Source: Henckelia pumila
Taxonomy: Eukaryota; Streptophyta; Magnoliopsida; Lamiales; Gesneriaceae
Direction: 5' to 3'
DNA length: 64,000 nucleotides
Assembly: GCF_033568475.1 (NCBI RefSeq)
Contig: NC_133120.1
Span: 96,862,151 to 96,926,150, forward strand
The notes under the pieces are model-generated. The model saw only the letters and a list, made by a program, of their open reading frames with translations, did no database searches and was not told the DNA's origin. The translations under genes and the position numbers were made by a program. This document shows positions 12,721-22,710 of this stretch, one piece after another; the stretch's first letter is position 1, and each line of letters starts with the position of its first letter.

Positions 12721-12738
12721 ATTTCCCCCTTTTTGGTG
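12721..12738 (-). other. Sirevirus 3' polypurine tract
   Basis: Read on the minus strand, CACCAAAAAGGGGGAAAT directly abuts the 3' LTR. This is the position and composition expected of the plus-strand DNA primer. Confidence 0.85.
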
Positions 12739-12890
12739 ATGACAAAACTTAAGTGCTCCAAGAACAATATGAAAGCAATAAAATGAACTTCATTGAGAGA
12801 ATGAATTTCATTAAGTACAATAAGCATTTTTATTACACCTACAGAAAAAAATAAGATGCGGCTGCGATAAGTAAAGAAGAGATAAGTTGT

Positions 12891-15656
12891 TCATCTTTTG
12901 AACCAACTGGCTCCTCCTGACCTATCGCCTTCTCTTCTTCTTCTGTCGGCTTCTTCTTTTCTTCTGGACTCTTCTTCACGTCTTCTTGCCTCTGCTGCTC
13001 TACGTTGCTCTTCTTCCCCCTTTTTGGCATCACCTTGGTTGAGCCGAAGGATGACCTCAGTGAGTTGAGTGCCAAGGCAGGCTTGCATAGTGTCTATTTT
13101 TGCATCGATTTGAGCAAGTAGAGTGGCTTGCATAGTGTCCATCCGATCATTCAACTGCTTATGAAGGCGATTTTCGGATCGGATAACTTGTTCGGAGACG
13201 GTAGAGAGCGTGTTGATTTGAGTGCGATGATGATTAGTGATCTCTGTGGACAGACGAGCGAGGTCTCGAGACACGGTCTCGAAATGCCGAATCATCGTCT
13301 GGCGTGAATTATCGACCGATAAGGAAGAGTTTGTTATGTCTTGAGAGAAGGACCTAACCGTTTGCATGAGCTCATGAAGCCGATTTATCAAGGTATGATC
13401 TAGAGCTGCGGCCATGGCTTCAATTAAAGAATCATCAGTCTGAATCATTTGCCCTTCTGAGTCATTTCTTGGTGAAACAGGGCTAGACTCACGATGATGT
13501 GGTGCGGGTGAACTTGCTGGAGAGCTACCCGATGGACCTTCCAATAATGGTACAGTTGGAGATGTAATAGTTTCGACTGCAGCCAATATGGTTGGTGGAG
13601 TACCAGGATCAGCACTTGGTTCATCCATAATGAGATCTTCCATAAACTTTTCAGTAGATGGAGACGGTTGAAGTGCTGGATCAGCATCAGTCACTTGCTG
13701 TTCTGGAGATGCAGGTGATACAATAGTGCTTGATATCTCCGTTGGGGGCACTGTTGCTTCACTACTGCAAGGAGCCTTTGTCACAGAGGTGACAGGTATC
13801 TCTTGTGCAACCACTTCTAAAACATCTTGTGAATGACCGGGAGAAGTGTGAGCGGTCGTCACGGGAGAGGAGCGAGCAATCACAACTGCTTCCGGTTGAG
13901 TAACTGCTTGGACTGCGGTTGAGGAGGGGTCGACCGATGAAGATGCTGCTACACTCGATCTTAGAGCATATGATTGAAAGAGGTCAGCAGTGATGAGATC
14001 GGTCAGAATCCCATCTGAAGAAGGAAGAGCATAGACGTCTTCTTCACCCTGATCTTGAGTGAGAAAGGTTTTCATCATCACTTGTGCTTCCAGCACATAA
14101 GCTTGCAAACAGGCTGCTGAAGCTGGTGTTTTGACATTGTTGAGAGCTTGGAAGTGCTGAAGTAGTTGAGTGATTTGACGTAGACTATCCTGTAGTCCAG
14201 TCAGAATCACAAAGTCATCGGCAGCGGTAGGACTCTTGGATTTGAAATTCTTGACACGCTCATTAATTAGCAGTGATAGCAGGCTTCCTCGAAGCTTCAA
14301 GTCTATGAGATGTCTTCTTCCCAGAGCCTCCACGATGTCTTCAGTATCAGCAAATAGAAGCATCTTCTGCTCAATGACGTTTAGAGATTTCCATTTAGGA
14401 AATATTTGAGCGAGTGTCAAGTGAGTGCGGGAGTGATGCCATCTGTCAAAACGTTGTAGATGACGCTTGACAGTACGGAGTACGTGAGAGATGATCATAT
14501 TGAGTTCTATCGTAGCTGCTGGTTGAGCCTTGGGTGTGTAGATCATCACACCTTTCCCTTTGTCTTTGGGATCAGCTAGAGTGACCTCAGGAGCTGATGA
14601 GGCACCTTCCCGGATTATCACACCTTTTGTAGGACGAGGAGCAGTAGAAGCAACAACGGTAGTAGTCTCGACCGTTGGCAGGGTAGGAGCAAGTCCAGAA
14701 AGAGACTTTAGCTTCTTGTGCTGCCTCTTCTTCTCGCCTGCAGGCGTGGATGACACAGCTGCTTTGGAGACCGAAGGGGATGACCTGCTGAAAGCTTGAA
14801 TCAGTGGAACATTCTCACGTGATTCATCTTCAGAGTCAGATTCGATGATCAGTTGACGCTTGGCAGACTTTTTGGTATGGACTGGTTTGGCCACGACCGA
14901 AACCGTTGAAAGCGGTTGAGGGATTGCAATAGCCTTTGCGGTTGAGGGCAAGGTGTCGACCGCAGTCTCTTTCTTGTTCAGGAATTTGAGAATCGTAGAC
15001 TTGTTGAGCCATTTGGTGGGATGCAGAGGCTCAGTCTTGGAAAAGTCCACTCCAAGGACGCCCAAGATGTGGCAGATTTGCAAAGCAAATCCCTCGGATT
15101 GCCCTTTCCCCCTGATCATTTCACATAGAATATTGAACAGAATGTCTGACCAGTTTATGTTGATCTTGGAGGCAATACAAGCCATGTATTGAAATTTCTC
15201 CAGCGTCACCTTGTCGTAAGATCCAGCCTTGGCCAGAAGATTCTTGGCCACGATATTAGTCAGTAGCCTGAATGGAGCTTTGAGAGATGTCTTCTGGGCC
15301 GGCAGTTTGATCGGAGCATCAGTAGTTGAGAACTCCTTCAACCAATAAGAGCAGTTACCATCTGGAAGATCCGTGCATTTTGTCAAACCCCTGGAGGGCA
15401 GATCAAATGTGCTAGCGAAGAACTTCTGATTGAAGGAGTAGACCTCTGTCTTGATCAAGCATTTGATAGTCCCATGCTCGATTTGAGCAGTTGCGAAGAA
15501 CTCCTTCAAAACAGGCAAATCGCAGATGGCGCTGCATTCCAGAAATTTCTTCAGTCCAGAGGCTTCAAGCATGGTGAAGACCTCAGTTATTCCTGCGTTG
15601 TTTGCCTTAACAACGGAATCAAAGTTGATGGCGAGGCAAGTCTTCTGGATCGACAT
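12891..15656 (-). CDS. Envelope-position ORF of the Sirevirus (unknown function, coiled-coil tail)
   Basis: I choose the start at MSIQKTCLAINFDSVV (15656, 921 codons). The frame is open 78 codons further upstream, but that stretch overlaps a TATA box and looks like 5' UTR. Residues 1-250 form a globular block (VLKEFFATAQ, VYSFNQKFFASTFDLP) that resembles putative plant transposon proteins. Residues 300-760 are low-complexity, rich in S, T, P and V. Then comes a predicted coiled coil (SRDLARLSTEITNHHRTQIN) and a very basic/acidic tail (RREEESRRKEEADRRRREGD). I see no signal peptide, transmembrane anchor or furin-like site in the chosen protein, so a true envelope role is not supported. A captured host or transposon gene is equally likely. 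The frame is fully open while pol is broken. Confidence 0.7.
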   Translation of the reverse strand: MSIQKTCLAINFDSVVKANNAGITEVFTMLEASGLKKFLECSAICDLPVLKEFFATAQIEHGTIKCLIKTEVYSFNQKFFASTFDLPSRGLTKCTDLPDGNCSYWLKEFSTTDAPIKLPAQKTSLKAPFRLLTNIVAKNLLAKAGSYDKVTLEKFQYMACIASKININWSDILFNILCEMIRGKGQSEGFALQICHILGVLGVDFSKTEPLHPTKWLNKSTILKFLNKKETAVDTLPSTAKAIAIPQPLSTVSVVAKPVHTKKSAKRQLIIESDSEDESRENVPLIQAFSRSSPSVSKAAVSSTPAGEKKRQHKKLKSLSGLAPTLPTVETTTVVASTAPRPTKGVIIREGASSAPEVTLADPKDKGKGVMIYTPKAQPAATIELNMIISHVLRTVKRHLQRFDRWHHSRTHLTLAQIFPKWKSLNVIEQKMLLFADTEDIVEALGRRHLIDLKLRGSLLSLLINERVKNFKSKSPTAADDFVILTGLQDSLRQITQLLQHFQALNNVKTPASAACLQAYVLEAQVMMKTFLTQDQGEEDVYALPSSDGILTDLITADLFQSYALRSSVAASSSVDPSSTAVQAVTQPEAVVIARSSPVTTAHTSPGHSQDVLEVVAQEIPVTSVTKAPCSSEATVPPTEISSTIVSPASPEQQVTDADPALQPSPSTEKFMEDLIMDEPSADPGTPPTILAAVETITSPTVPLLEGPSGSSPASSPAPHHRESSPVSPRNDSEGQMIQTDDSLIEAMAAALDHTLINRLHELMQTVRSFSQDITNSSLSVDNSRQTMIRHFETVSRDLARLSTEITNHHRTQINTLSTVSEQVIRSENRLHKQLNDRMDTMQATLLAQIDAKIDTMQACLGTQLTEVILRLNQGDAKKGEEEQRRAAEARRREEESRRKEEADRRRREGDRSGGASWFKR

Positions 15657-15780
15657 GATATCTATAGATAAGAACTCGAGCAAAGAGTAAGCAAAAGCTT
15701 GAGAGTAATTCGATGGAGCGTTTAATACAATATGAAAGTTTTTAGCAAAGGTGAAAGATTGATATACGAGTGTAAAGAAG

Positions 15781-15789
15781 TATATATAG
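15781..15789 (-). promoter_or_regulatory. TATA box upstream of the envelope-position ORF
   Basis: The minus strand reads TTCCTATATATACTTC, a good plant TATA box, 125 nt before the chosen ATG. A near-perfect palindrome, CCTATGG-N-CCATAGG, lies immediately upstream at 15793-15807. The spacing fits a private promoter for this ORF; transcription itself is inferred. Confidence 0.55.
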
Positions 15790-15998
15790 GAACCTATGGG
15801 CCATAGGGTGATGTCATGAAAAGTATTTTTGAAATTCAAAAAGTTTTGAAGAGCATAATCACGGCGCCCAATTAATGTCATTTGGTTCAAAGCACCAAGC
15901 TGCTAGTACGAAGTCTGTCAGAGACTAGTTAAAGGCGGATGATATGCCAATATTAATGGCAACGTAACAGCTAATCTATTAATGTCATATTGACAATC

Positions 15999-16010
15999 AT
16001 TCCCCCTAAA
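15999..16010 (-). other. Internal polypurine tract after pol
   Basis: The minus strand reads TTTAGGGGGAAT about 11 bases after the pol stop codon. It is similar in core to the 3' polypurine tract. A second tract between pol and the extra ORF has been described for Sireviruses and could prime plus-strand DNA internally. Confidence 0.55.
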
Positions 16011-16020
16011 CACATGCATA

Positions 16021-17760
16021 CTAACTTAAATCTACTAAGCCAAGAATATTTCGAAAATATGAAAACTTAGCGTCCGGTAGAGGCTTGGTGAATATGTCTG
16101 CTGCTTGCTGATCGGTAGAGATGTATTCCAGCCTAATTTCCTTCTTTAAGACATGATCTCGGATAAAGTGATGCCTGACATCAATGTGCTTTGTCCGAGA
16201 GTGCATCACTGGATTGTGAGTGATGGCTATGGCACTTGTATTGTCACAGTAGATTGGAGCTTCACTCGACCGAATCCCATAATCATTAAGCTGCTGTTGA
16301 ATCCAGAGTATTTGAGCACAACAGCTGCCAGCAGCAAGGTATTCTGCTTCGGCGGTCGAGGTAGCAATTGATGTCTGCTTCTTACTTGACCACGAAATTA
16401 GTCTATCTCCAAGGAATTGACATGTGCCACTTGTACTTTTGCGATCAATTCTACAACCTGCATAATCTGCATCTGAATAGCCAATAAGATTAAGATTTGA
16501 ATCTTTGGGATACCAAAGACCCACATTAGTAGTTCCTTTAATATATTTAAGTATTCGTTTGGTAGCAATGAAATGAGATTGCTTAGGTGCGGCTTGAAAT
16601 CTAGCACATAAACAAACTGAATACATGATATCCGGTCGACTGGCAGTCAAATAGAGCAGTGAACCAATAAGGCCTCGATACATGGTTACCTCAACCGGAA
16701 TTCCCCCTTCATCTTTATCAAGCTTAATTGATGTACTCATGGGGGTAGATACAGTTGAGCATTGTTCCATTCCAAACTTCTTTACCAATTCCTTGGCATA
16801 CTTGGACTGATTGATGAATATTCCAGTTTCAAGTTGCTTTACTTGAAGTCCAAGAAAGAAGTTTAGCTCGCCCATCATGCTCATTTCAAACTTCTCCTTC
16901 ATCAGTTTAGAGAACTTTGAGCACAACTTGGGGTTAGTTGACCCAAATATAATGTCATCAACATAAATTTGTACTAGTAACACATGATCACCTTTTACAA
17001 ATTTAAACAGGGTCTTATCGACCGTTCCAATTTGGAAATCATGTTCCAGTAAAAATTTTAGCAAAGTGTCATACCAAGCACGCGGTGCTTGTTTTAATCC
17101 ATAGAGAGCTTTGTCAAGTTTATAGATATATTGAGGATGAGTAGGATTGACAAAACCTGGTGGTTGTTCAACGTACACCTCTTCTTGAAGTAGACCATTG
17201 AGGAATGCAGACTTCACATCCATTTGATAAACTTTAAAATTCTTGAAGGCTGCATAAGCAAGAAAGATGCGGATTGCTTCTAGTCTTGCAACTGGCGCGA
17301 AAGATTCCTCAAAGTCTATGCCTTCTTCTTGTCTGAATCCTTGAGCAACAAGTCGAGCTTTGTTACGCACAACAGTGCCATGTTCATCGAGCTTGTTACG
17401 AAACACCCATCTAGTTCCAATCACATTTTGATTTTTCGGTCGAGGAACTAGATGCCAAACATTGTTGCGGGTGAATTGATTCAACTCTTCTTGCATAGCT
17501 TCAATCCAGCTGGCATCTGATAGAGCTTCATCTATTTTCTTGGGCTCTACCTGAGATATGAAAGCGGCATGCAAGAATTCATTAATCATTTGACCACGTG
17601 TTTTTCGAGGAGCAGAAGGGTCACCTATGACCAACCCAGGTGGATGATCTTTGTTCCACCTAAAATAATTCCCTAAAGGGTTGTCATCAATTGGTTGATG
17701 AACGTCCTCGTTTACTGGATCATCATTGGCTGGAGGATTGTTATCAACCGGTGGATCCAC
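16021..17760 (-). pseudogene. Sirevirus pol: reverse transcriptase and RNase H
   Basis: This frame encodes the Copia-type RT (RVT_2), from [20 protein letters not shown] through the catalytic YVDD box ([14 protein letters not shown]), then RNase H with [16 protein letters not shown] and YCDNTSA. It ends with ILGLVDLS, close to the usual Copia C-terminus. The domain is uninterrupted, but a 1-nt frameshift near 17760 separates it from integrase: the upstream frame reads [10 protein letters not shown] where the downstream frame would continue at VDPPVD. The part is thus intact, yet cannot be made as one polyprotein without frameshifting. Confidence 0.93.
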
Positions 17761-18779
17761 TTCTGGCCTTGTTTGATCACACCGGTAGAGGGAACTGGAT
17801 CATCCTTCTTTGGAGGATATAGATCACTGTCACTCTCTTCCTGTAGATTTGTGTTTTCCAGTCTGTGACTCAGATCATTTATGCTCCCTTGAGTTTGTTC
17901 TGTACATAGAGTAGATTCATCAAAAACAACATGAATGGTTTCCTCGACCGTTAGTGATCTTTGATTGAACACTCGATAAGCTCTGCTAACGGCTGAGTAA
18001 CCAATAAAAGTTCCTTCGTCTGCTTTGGCATCGAAGGCTGTCAAATGGTTTTTGCCATTGTTGTGGATAAAGCATTTGCACCCAAAAATTTTGAAATAAG
18101 AAATGTCAGGTTTTGTGCCATTCCAGATCTCATATGGAGTTTTGTTAAATCGTTTATTAATCATAGATCTGTTTTGAGTATAGCAAGCTGTGTTAACTGC
18201 TTCTGCCCAAAGTCTTTGAGAAACATTTGAATCAGCAATCATAGTTCTGGCTGCTTCTTTTAAAGTACGGTTCCTTCTTTCAGCCACCCCATTTTGCTGT
18301 GGGGATCTAGCAGCTGACAACTCATGCTTGATTCCCTGATCATCTAGATAAGTCATAAGAGTGATGTTTAAAAATTCAGTCCCTCTATCACTCCTGATTC
18401 TATCTATTACAGTAGATTGTTCATTTTGCAAGCGTTTAAAAAGCTTAATCAGGTGAGGTGCAGTTTGATCTTTTGAAGAGAGAAAGATGACCCAAGTAAA
18501 TCGAGAAAAGTCATCTATAACAACAAGAGCATATCTCATTCCCCCTATGCTTCTTACTGGTATAGGACCAAATAGGTCCATGTGAAGTAAGTCTAAACAT
18601 TTGGAAGAAGACATACACCCTTTATTTTTAAAAGTTGCTCTCACCTGCTTTCCTAGTTGACAAGCAGGACAAACTTTGTCTTTTACAAAATCTCCTTCGG
18701 GCAGACCAGAAACCAAATCATGCTTCCTCAAGTTAAAAATGGACTTAAAATTTAGATGATTTAACCGCTTATGCCACAA
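17712..18779 (-). pseudogene. Sirevirus pol: integrase
   Basis: The frame begins in the pre-integrase zinc-binding region (WHKRLNHLNF, then CPACQLGK). The rve core follows: Asp in LHMDLFGP, Asp in IRSDRGTEF, Glu in PQQNGVAERRNRTL, so all three catalytic residues are present. The C-terminal part (TPYEIWNGTKPDISYFKIFG) is typical of Copia. The methionine at 18779 is internal; the true polyprotein begins upstream in another frame, because a 1-nt shift lies between about 18790 and 18840. Confidence 0.92.
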
Positions 18780-18789
18780 CCAATGTTTA

Positions 18790-19221
18790 TCATGATGAGC
18801 AGTAAGACAAGTGGGGTGAAGAAATATGTGAGCAAGACCAGTTTACCTTGTAGGTGTTTAGGTCTCGTACACCGGTCATAAGAGTCTCACCTTTGTCATT
18901 TTTTATGAGGCAAGTGTGTTTGTGAAACTCGACCGAATGATCATTGTCACATAGTTGACTAATACTTATCAAATTATAGCATAGTTTGTCAACAAGTAAC
19001 ACATCTTTAATAATGATGTTACCATGGATGATCTTACCCTTACCCACGGTTTTACCTTTGGAGTTGTCTCCAAAGCTGATCTTTGGTCCTTTGCACAACA
19101 CCACTTCTGTTAGAAGTTCTGGATTCCCTGTCATGTGTCGTGAGCAACCGCTATCTAAATACCAGGTAGTGTCCTTGATAGAAGTGGTTTTCTCGCCCGT
19201 TTGGACTTTTAGTACCTGCAA
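18790..19221 (-). pseudogene. Sirevirus pol: aspartic protease
   Basis: The retropepsin active site is seen as WYLDSGCSRHMTG, followed by SFGDNSKGKTVGKG and VLLVDKLCYNLISISQLCD. These are the standard blocks of Copia protease. The frame continues directly from gag across one TAG stop at about 19249. After NTYKVNW it drifts out of frame and ends at 18790. Confidence 0.9.
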
Positions 19222-19248
19222 AGAGTGAAGAACTTTTGGTACCCATAT

Positions 19249-21261
19249 CTAGTAGGGTCCAGGTCGGATTAGCCCTTTCGGGACCCACACCTGGAACACC
19301 CTTACAGGTTTGCCCGTGTGTGTGTCCAGAAATCTGTGCGGTCGATAGGCAGTAAATGTGTGTGCTTGTGAGGTTGCTGTGTGCTGCTTGCCTTTTTTAT
19401 TTTCATAAGTTAGCATGTACCTCTTTTGAACTGGCCTGCAATTAAAGTACTGGTAAGGCTTCTCCTTTGACCATATTTTCTTAGAGTAGTTAGACTCATT
19501 CCATGGCCTTTTGAAATTAGATTGGTTTCCCTTTCTTCTTTCATTAGGTTTTGGTTTGATCCAAGTTCCTCTTTGATTAGAGGTCTGGGGATCCACATAT
19601 CCCAGCCCTCTATGCTTAGAGCTTCGTTCGTTCGATACTTTCTGATTTTTGTCAAAGCTGCACTTATCGTGTTCATATATCGTGCTGGACCTGACAAATC
19701 TTATTTTGTTAAGATTGCCTTTGTCCAGGCTTGACTGAATACAGGATTCCATAGACTGTTCATTTGTTCCAAACCCTAGACCGGTTTTATCATGCACCGG
19801 TCTTTGGATTTCTTGAATCTTGTCAATGGTTACCGAAGATTTATTCCAAGCCTTAATGGTTTCAAGTAGTTTTTTATTTTCAATCAAGGTAGCTTGGAAT
19901 ACTCTTTTCAAGGTGTCGTTCTCAGTAGCCAGCAGACTTAGCTTGACCTTAAGACCATCAAGCTCTTTTTGCTGCATGCAGCTTGATTTGCTTGACTTAT
20001 CTTTTAGGTTAGCTCTTTCTGCCTTTACTTCCTCGAACTCCTTGGATAATGCTTTGTATTCATTAGCCATTTCGTGTAAAGCAGTAACTAAATCACTGTG
20101 AGTAAATTCAGGTGAGCCAAAGTCAAATACCTCCTCAGCTTCTTCTTCGATGTCGGCCATAAGGCATTCCACTTTTTCATCATCGCTGTCATCTGAAGAG
20201 CTTCCGGTATTGGAGTTGTCAGAGTCAGACTCAGCCCACTTGCTTTTGCTTTCATCTGCTACTAGAACCCTTTGGTCTTTTCCTTTTCTAAACGTCCTTT
20301 TATCCTCCTTACCCCTTCTTCTTTCGGAGAATTGCTTCTGATCATTGTTCTTAGGCTTGGTGCAGTCTGCAATGAAATGGCCTGGCTTTCCACAGTTAAA
20401 ACAAGTAGGACCATCGTTTGTATGGTCCGATTTATGATAATTTTTAAATTTAGAATTGTTTTTACGCATAAATTTACCAAATTTCTTGACAAAGAGTGTC
20501 ATGGCTTCATTGCTGATTTGCTCAGCTGATCTCTTTGGAGGTTCCTCGACCGGTGGACGTATCACGGTTGAGGTTAAGGCCTTGGTTGGTTGAGATGTGG
20601 ATGGTTCATCTTCTGTTCTCATGTTGAGCTCGAACTCGTAGGCTTTGAGATCAGCAAAGAGATCATGCAGTTCAACCTTGCTCAAGTCTTTTGACTCTCT
20701 CATGGCCACTGTCTTGATCTCCCATTCTTTGGGCAGAGCTCTCATAACCTTCACAGCAATTTCACGGTTAGTATAAGTTTTACCTAAAGCAGTAAGATCA
20801 CAGATGATACTACTGAACCGTTCATCAAATTCAGCCATGGTTTCCCCTGGCTTCATTTTGGCGTTGTCATATTTTTGAATGGCCAGAGTGAGCTTGTTTT
20901 CCTTTGTCTGGTCATTCCCTTCACACAGCTGAGTGAGCTTCTCCCAAATCTCCTTTGCTGTGGAACATGACTTGATTTTGCTGAACATATTCTTGTCCAG
21001 TGTTTTGTATAGGATGTCCCGGGCCACATTGTCAAGATTGGCCTTCTTTTTGTCCTCAGTGGTCCACTCAGCTCTTGGTTTCTCAATCATTTGTCCTGCA
21101 CCATCGGCTAGAGCTGGGTTGACCTTCATAATTTTGATAGGACCGTCTGTTATGACATATAGCATGTCATCATCCTGTGCTGCAAGATGTGCCTGCATGC
21201 GAATTTTCCAATCATCATACTCTTCTTTAGAAAACATAGGAATTCTGTTGAAAGAAGTCAT
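19249..21261 (-). CDS. Sirevirus gag (nucleocapsid) protein
   Basis: This 670-residue protein begins MTSFNRIPMFSKEEYDDWKI 53 nt inside the 5' LTR. It holds the UBN2/Copia gag domain (residues about 10-220), a single CCHC zinc knuckle CFNCGKPGHFIADC (about residues 287-300), an acidic segment (SSDDSDDEKVECLMADIEEE), a leucine/lysine coiled coil (about 400-470) and a basic RNA-binding tail. The size and long C-terminal extension fit Sirevirus gag. A TAG codon ends it, and the protease frame follows in the same phase, so read-through or a simple mutation could explain the break. The bases after the stop (ATATGG) are not the CARYYA read-through context. Confidence 0.92.
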   Translation of the reverse strand: MTSFNRIPMFSKEEYDDWKIRMQAHLAAQDDDMLYVITDGPIKIMKVNPALADGAGQMIEKPRAEWTTEDKKKANLDNVARDILYKTLDKNMFSKIKSCSTAKEIWEKLTQLCEGNDQTKENKLTLAIQKYDNAKMKPGETMAEFDERFSSIICDLTALGKTYTNREIAVKVMRALPKEWEIKTVAMRESKDLSKVELHDLFADLKAYEFELNMRTEDEPSTSQPTKALTSTVIRPPVEEPPKRSAEQISNEAMTLFVKKFGKFMRKNNSKFKNYHKSDHTNDGPTCFNCGKPGHFIADCTKPKNNDQKQFSERRRGKEDKRTFRKGKDQRVLVADESKSKWAESDSDNSNTGSSSDDSDDEKVECLMADIEEEAEEVFDFGSPEFTHSDLVTALHEMANEYKALSKEFEEVKAERANLKDKSSKSSCMQQKELDGLKVKLSLLATENDTLKRVFQATLIENKKLLETIKAWNKSSVTIDKIQEIQRPVHDKTGLGFGTNEQSMESCIQSSLDKGNLNKIRFVRSSTIYEHDKCSFDKNQKVSNERSSKHRGLGYVDPQTSNQRGTWIKPKPNERRKGNQSNFKRPWNESNYSKKIWSKEKPYQYFNCRPVQKRYMLTYENKKGKQHTATSQAHTFTAYRPHRFLDTHTGKPVRVFQVWVPKGLIRPGPY

Positions 21262-21300
21262 GATTTGAAAACTTCAGATCAGCAGTTGAGAAAGGAACCC

Positions 21301-21312
21301 GCTCTGATACCA
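21301..21312 (-). other. Sirevirus primer binding site
   Basis: The minus strand reads TGGTATCAGAGC two bases after the 5' LTR. This is complementary to the 3' end of plant initiator methionine tRNA, the usual primer for Copia elements. Confidence 0.93.
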
Positions 21313-21314
21313 CT

Positions 21315-22641
21315 TGTTGGGATCGGTTCAGAGGGTAGAGGGGGGGGTGAATACACTCTGAAACTTTTCTTCTACTTCTTTAGAATGATCAAGTGAGGTT
21401 TAGTTCACTTAATCAGTTTTCTCAACTTCTAAAACGTTTTGAACAACTTAAATAGTGCGGAAATAGTTCAGAGGTTTTAGTGATGCAAAGTTTATAATGC
21501 AATGTATGAGCAGGATGTGAGATAAGTTGCAGTAAATGCTAAAGCACGATTTTATGGAAGTTCGAAGGCTTAATCCTTCTACGTCTCCCCTTCTTCCACT
21601 TAGGAAGGAATTCACTAGAAGACTTTGGTTATTACAACGTCTTGTAATACACCCACTTCAGACTTAGGACTTATCCAATGCCTAATCCGAAACTCCTAGA
21701 TTTACACAGATAAGATTCTCAGTTCTTATCAGACTGGTGGAAGCTTTCAGAGCAGCTTCAAGTCTCTTCAACACTGAGTATAGTTGAGTTGAGCTTCTCA
21801 GACTGCAGAGCGGTCGAGAGGCTTGAAAACCCTAGGATGATCCTTGACGATCAGATATGTGAACTGTAGGCGAGGGTTTATTTGAGCAGCAGATGAATGA
21901 TCTTGTAAGTGTGCTCAAGTGTATCAGATGAGGACTTCTGATATTAGTCAAGTGATTGAAATTTTTCTGAGTTGCTTGTCTCTCTTCGTTGTCTCGTCTC
22001 ACTTCTTGTTGTTGTTTGAGCAATCTTCCCTTTATATAGGTCAATCATCAACGTCTTTATTTTGAACGTTCTGATGCTGCATTGAATGCACATTTAATGC
22101 TCATAAATGCATTGATGATTCTGCATGAGGATCGTACACTGCAGACAACTTCTAGGATCCAAAACTGGAATAAACGGTCGAATGCTTTATCTGCAGTCAT
22201 TCTGTGTTTTTGCCATTTTGGTACAACCTGTTGTCTTGATTTGCAGGAGTCAACAAATCTTCTGAAACGCCGGTTCTGCTTTTAATAAAAGATCCTGCAA
22301 AGAACATCTTGTCACAGGTACTTGTCTCGAGATATCTAGATAGGCAGTTGGCATTCTACCGGTAGAGATATTTGTCCTCTGCTGGTTTGAATAACCAGTC
22401 GATAAGCTTGTGACTTCAACCGGTCGAGAGATAAAGGCGGTTGACAAGCTTCCGGTAGATAGATTTATCCTCTGCTGGTTTTGATAGCCAGTTGATAGGC
22501 TTGTGACTTCAGCCGGTCGAGAGCAAAGGCGGTTGACAAGCTTTCGGTAGAAGTTGTAGTAGGTTCCTGAAATACAATGGTTGGCAGCACATTCCTATAC
22601 AATGAGTTGTTGTTTGTTATCACCAAAATATCGGATTCAAC

Positions 22642-22642
<1 letters not shown>
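21315..22642 (-). repeat. Sirevirus 5' LTR
   Basis: This 1328-bp LTR is the partner of 11392-12720. It begins TGTTGGGATC next to the primer binding site and ends GGATTCAACA next to an AAT repeat. It should hold the element's promoter. Confidence 0.95.

Positions 22643-22710
<68 letters not shown>

Larger units (their letters stand above)
11392..22642 (-). mobile_element. Sirevirus-like Ty1/Copia retrotransposon, 11.25 kb
   Basis: The element runs on the minus strand: 5' LTR at 21315-22642, primer binding site, gag, protease, integrase, RT, RNase H, an internal polypurine tract, a large extra ORF, a 3' polypurine tract, and the 3' LTR at 11392-12720. Copia domain order, an iMet-type primer site, a large gag with one CCHC knuckle, and an envelope-position ORF fit the Sirevirus lineage. 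ATAAT flanks both ends as the apparent 5-bp target duplication, though it lies in an AAT microsatellite and is therefore ambiguous. The LTRs seem to differ only in a G-run (nine versus eight), so insertion was recent. gag-pol nonetheless has a stop and two frameshifts. Confidence 0.93.

Noticed and set aside
15657-15890. Hydrophobic N-terminal extension of the envelope-position ORF as a membrane anchor
   Set aside because: It overlaps the TATA box and probable 5' UTR; the methionine at 15656 gives the family-like start.
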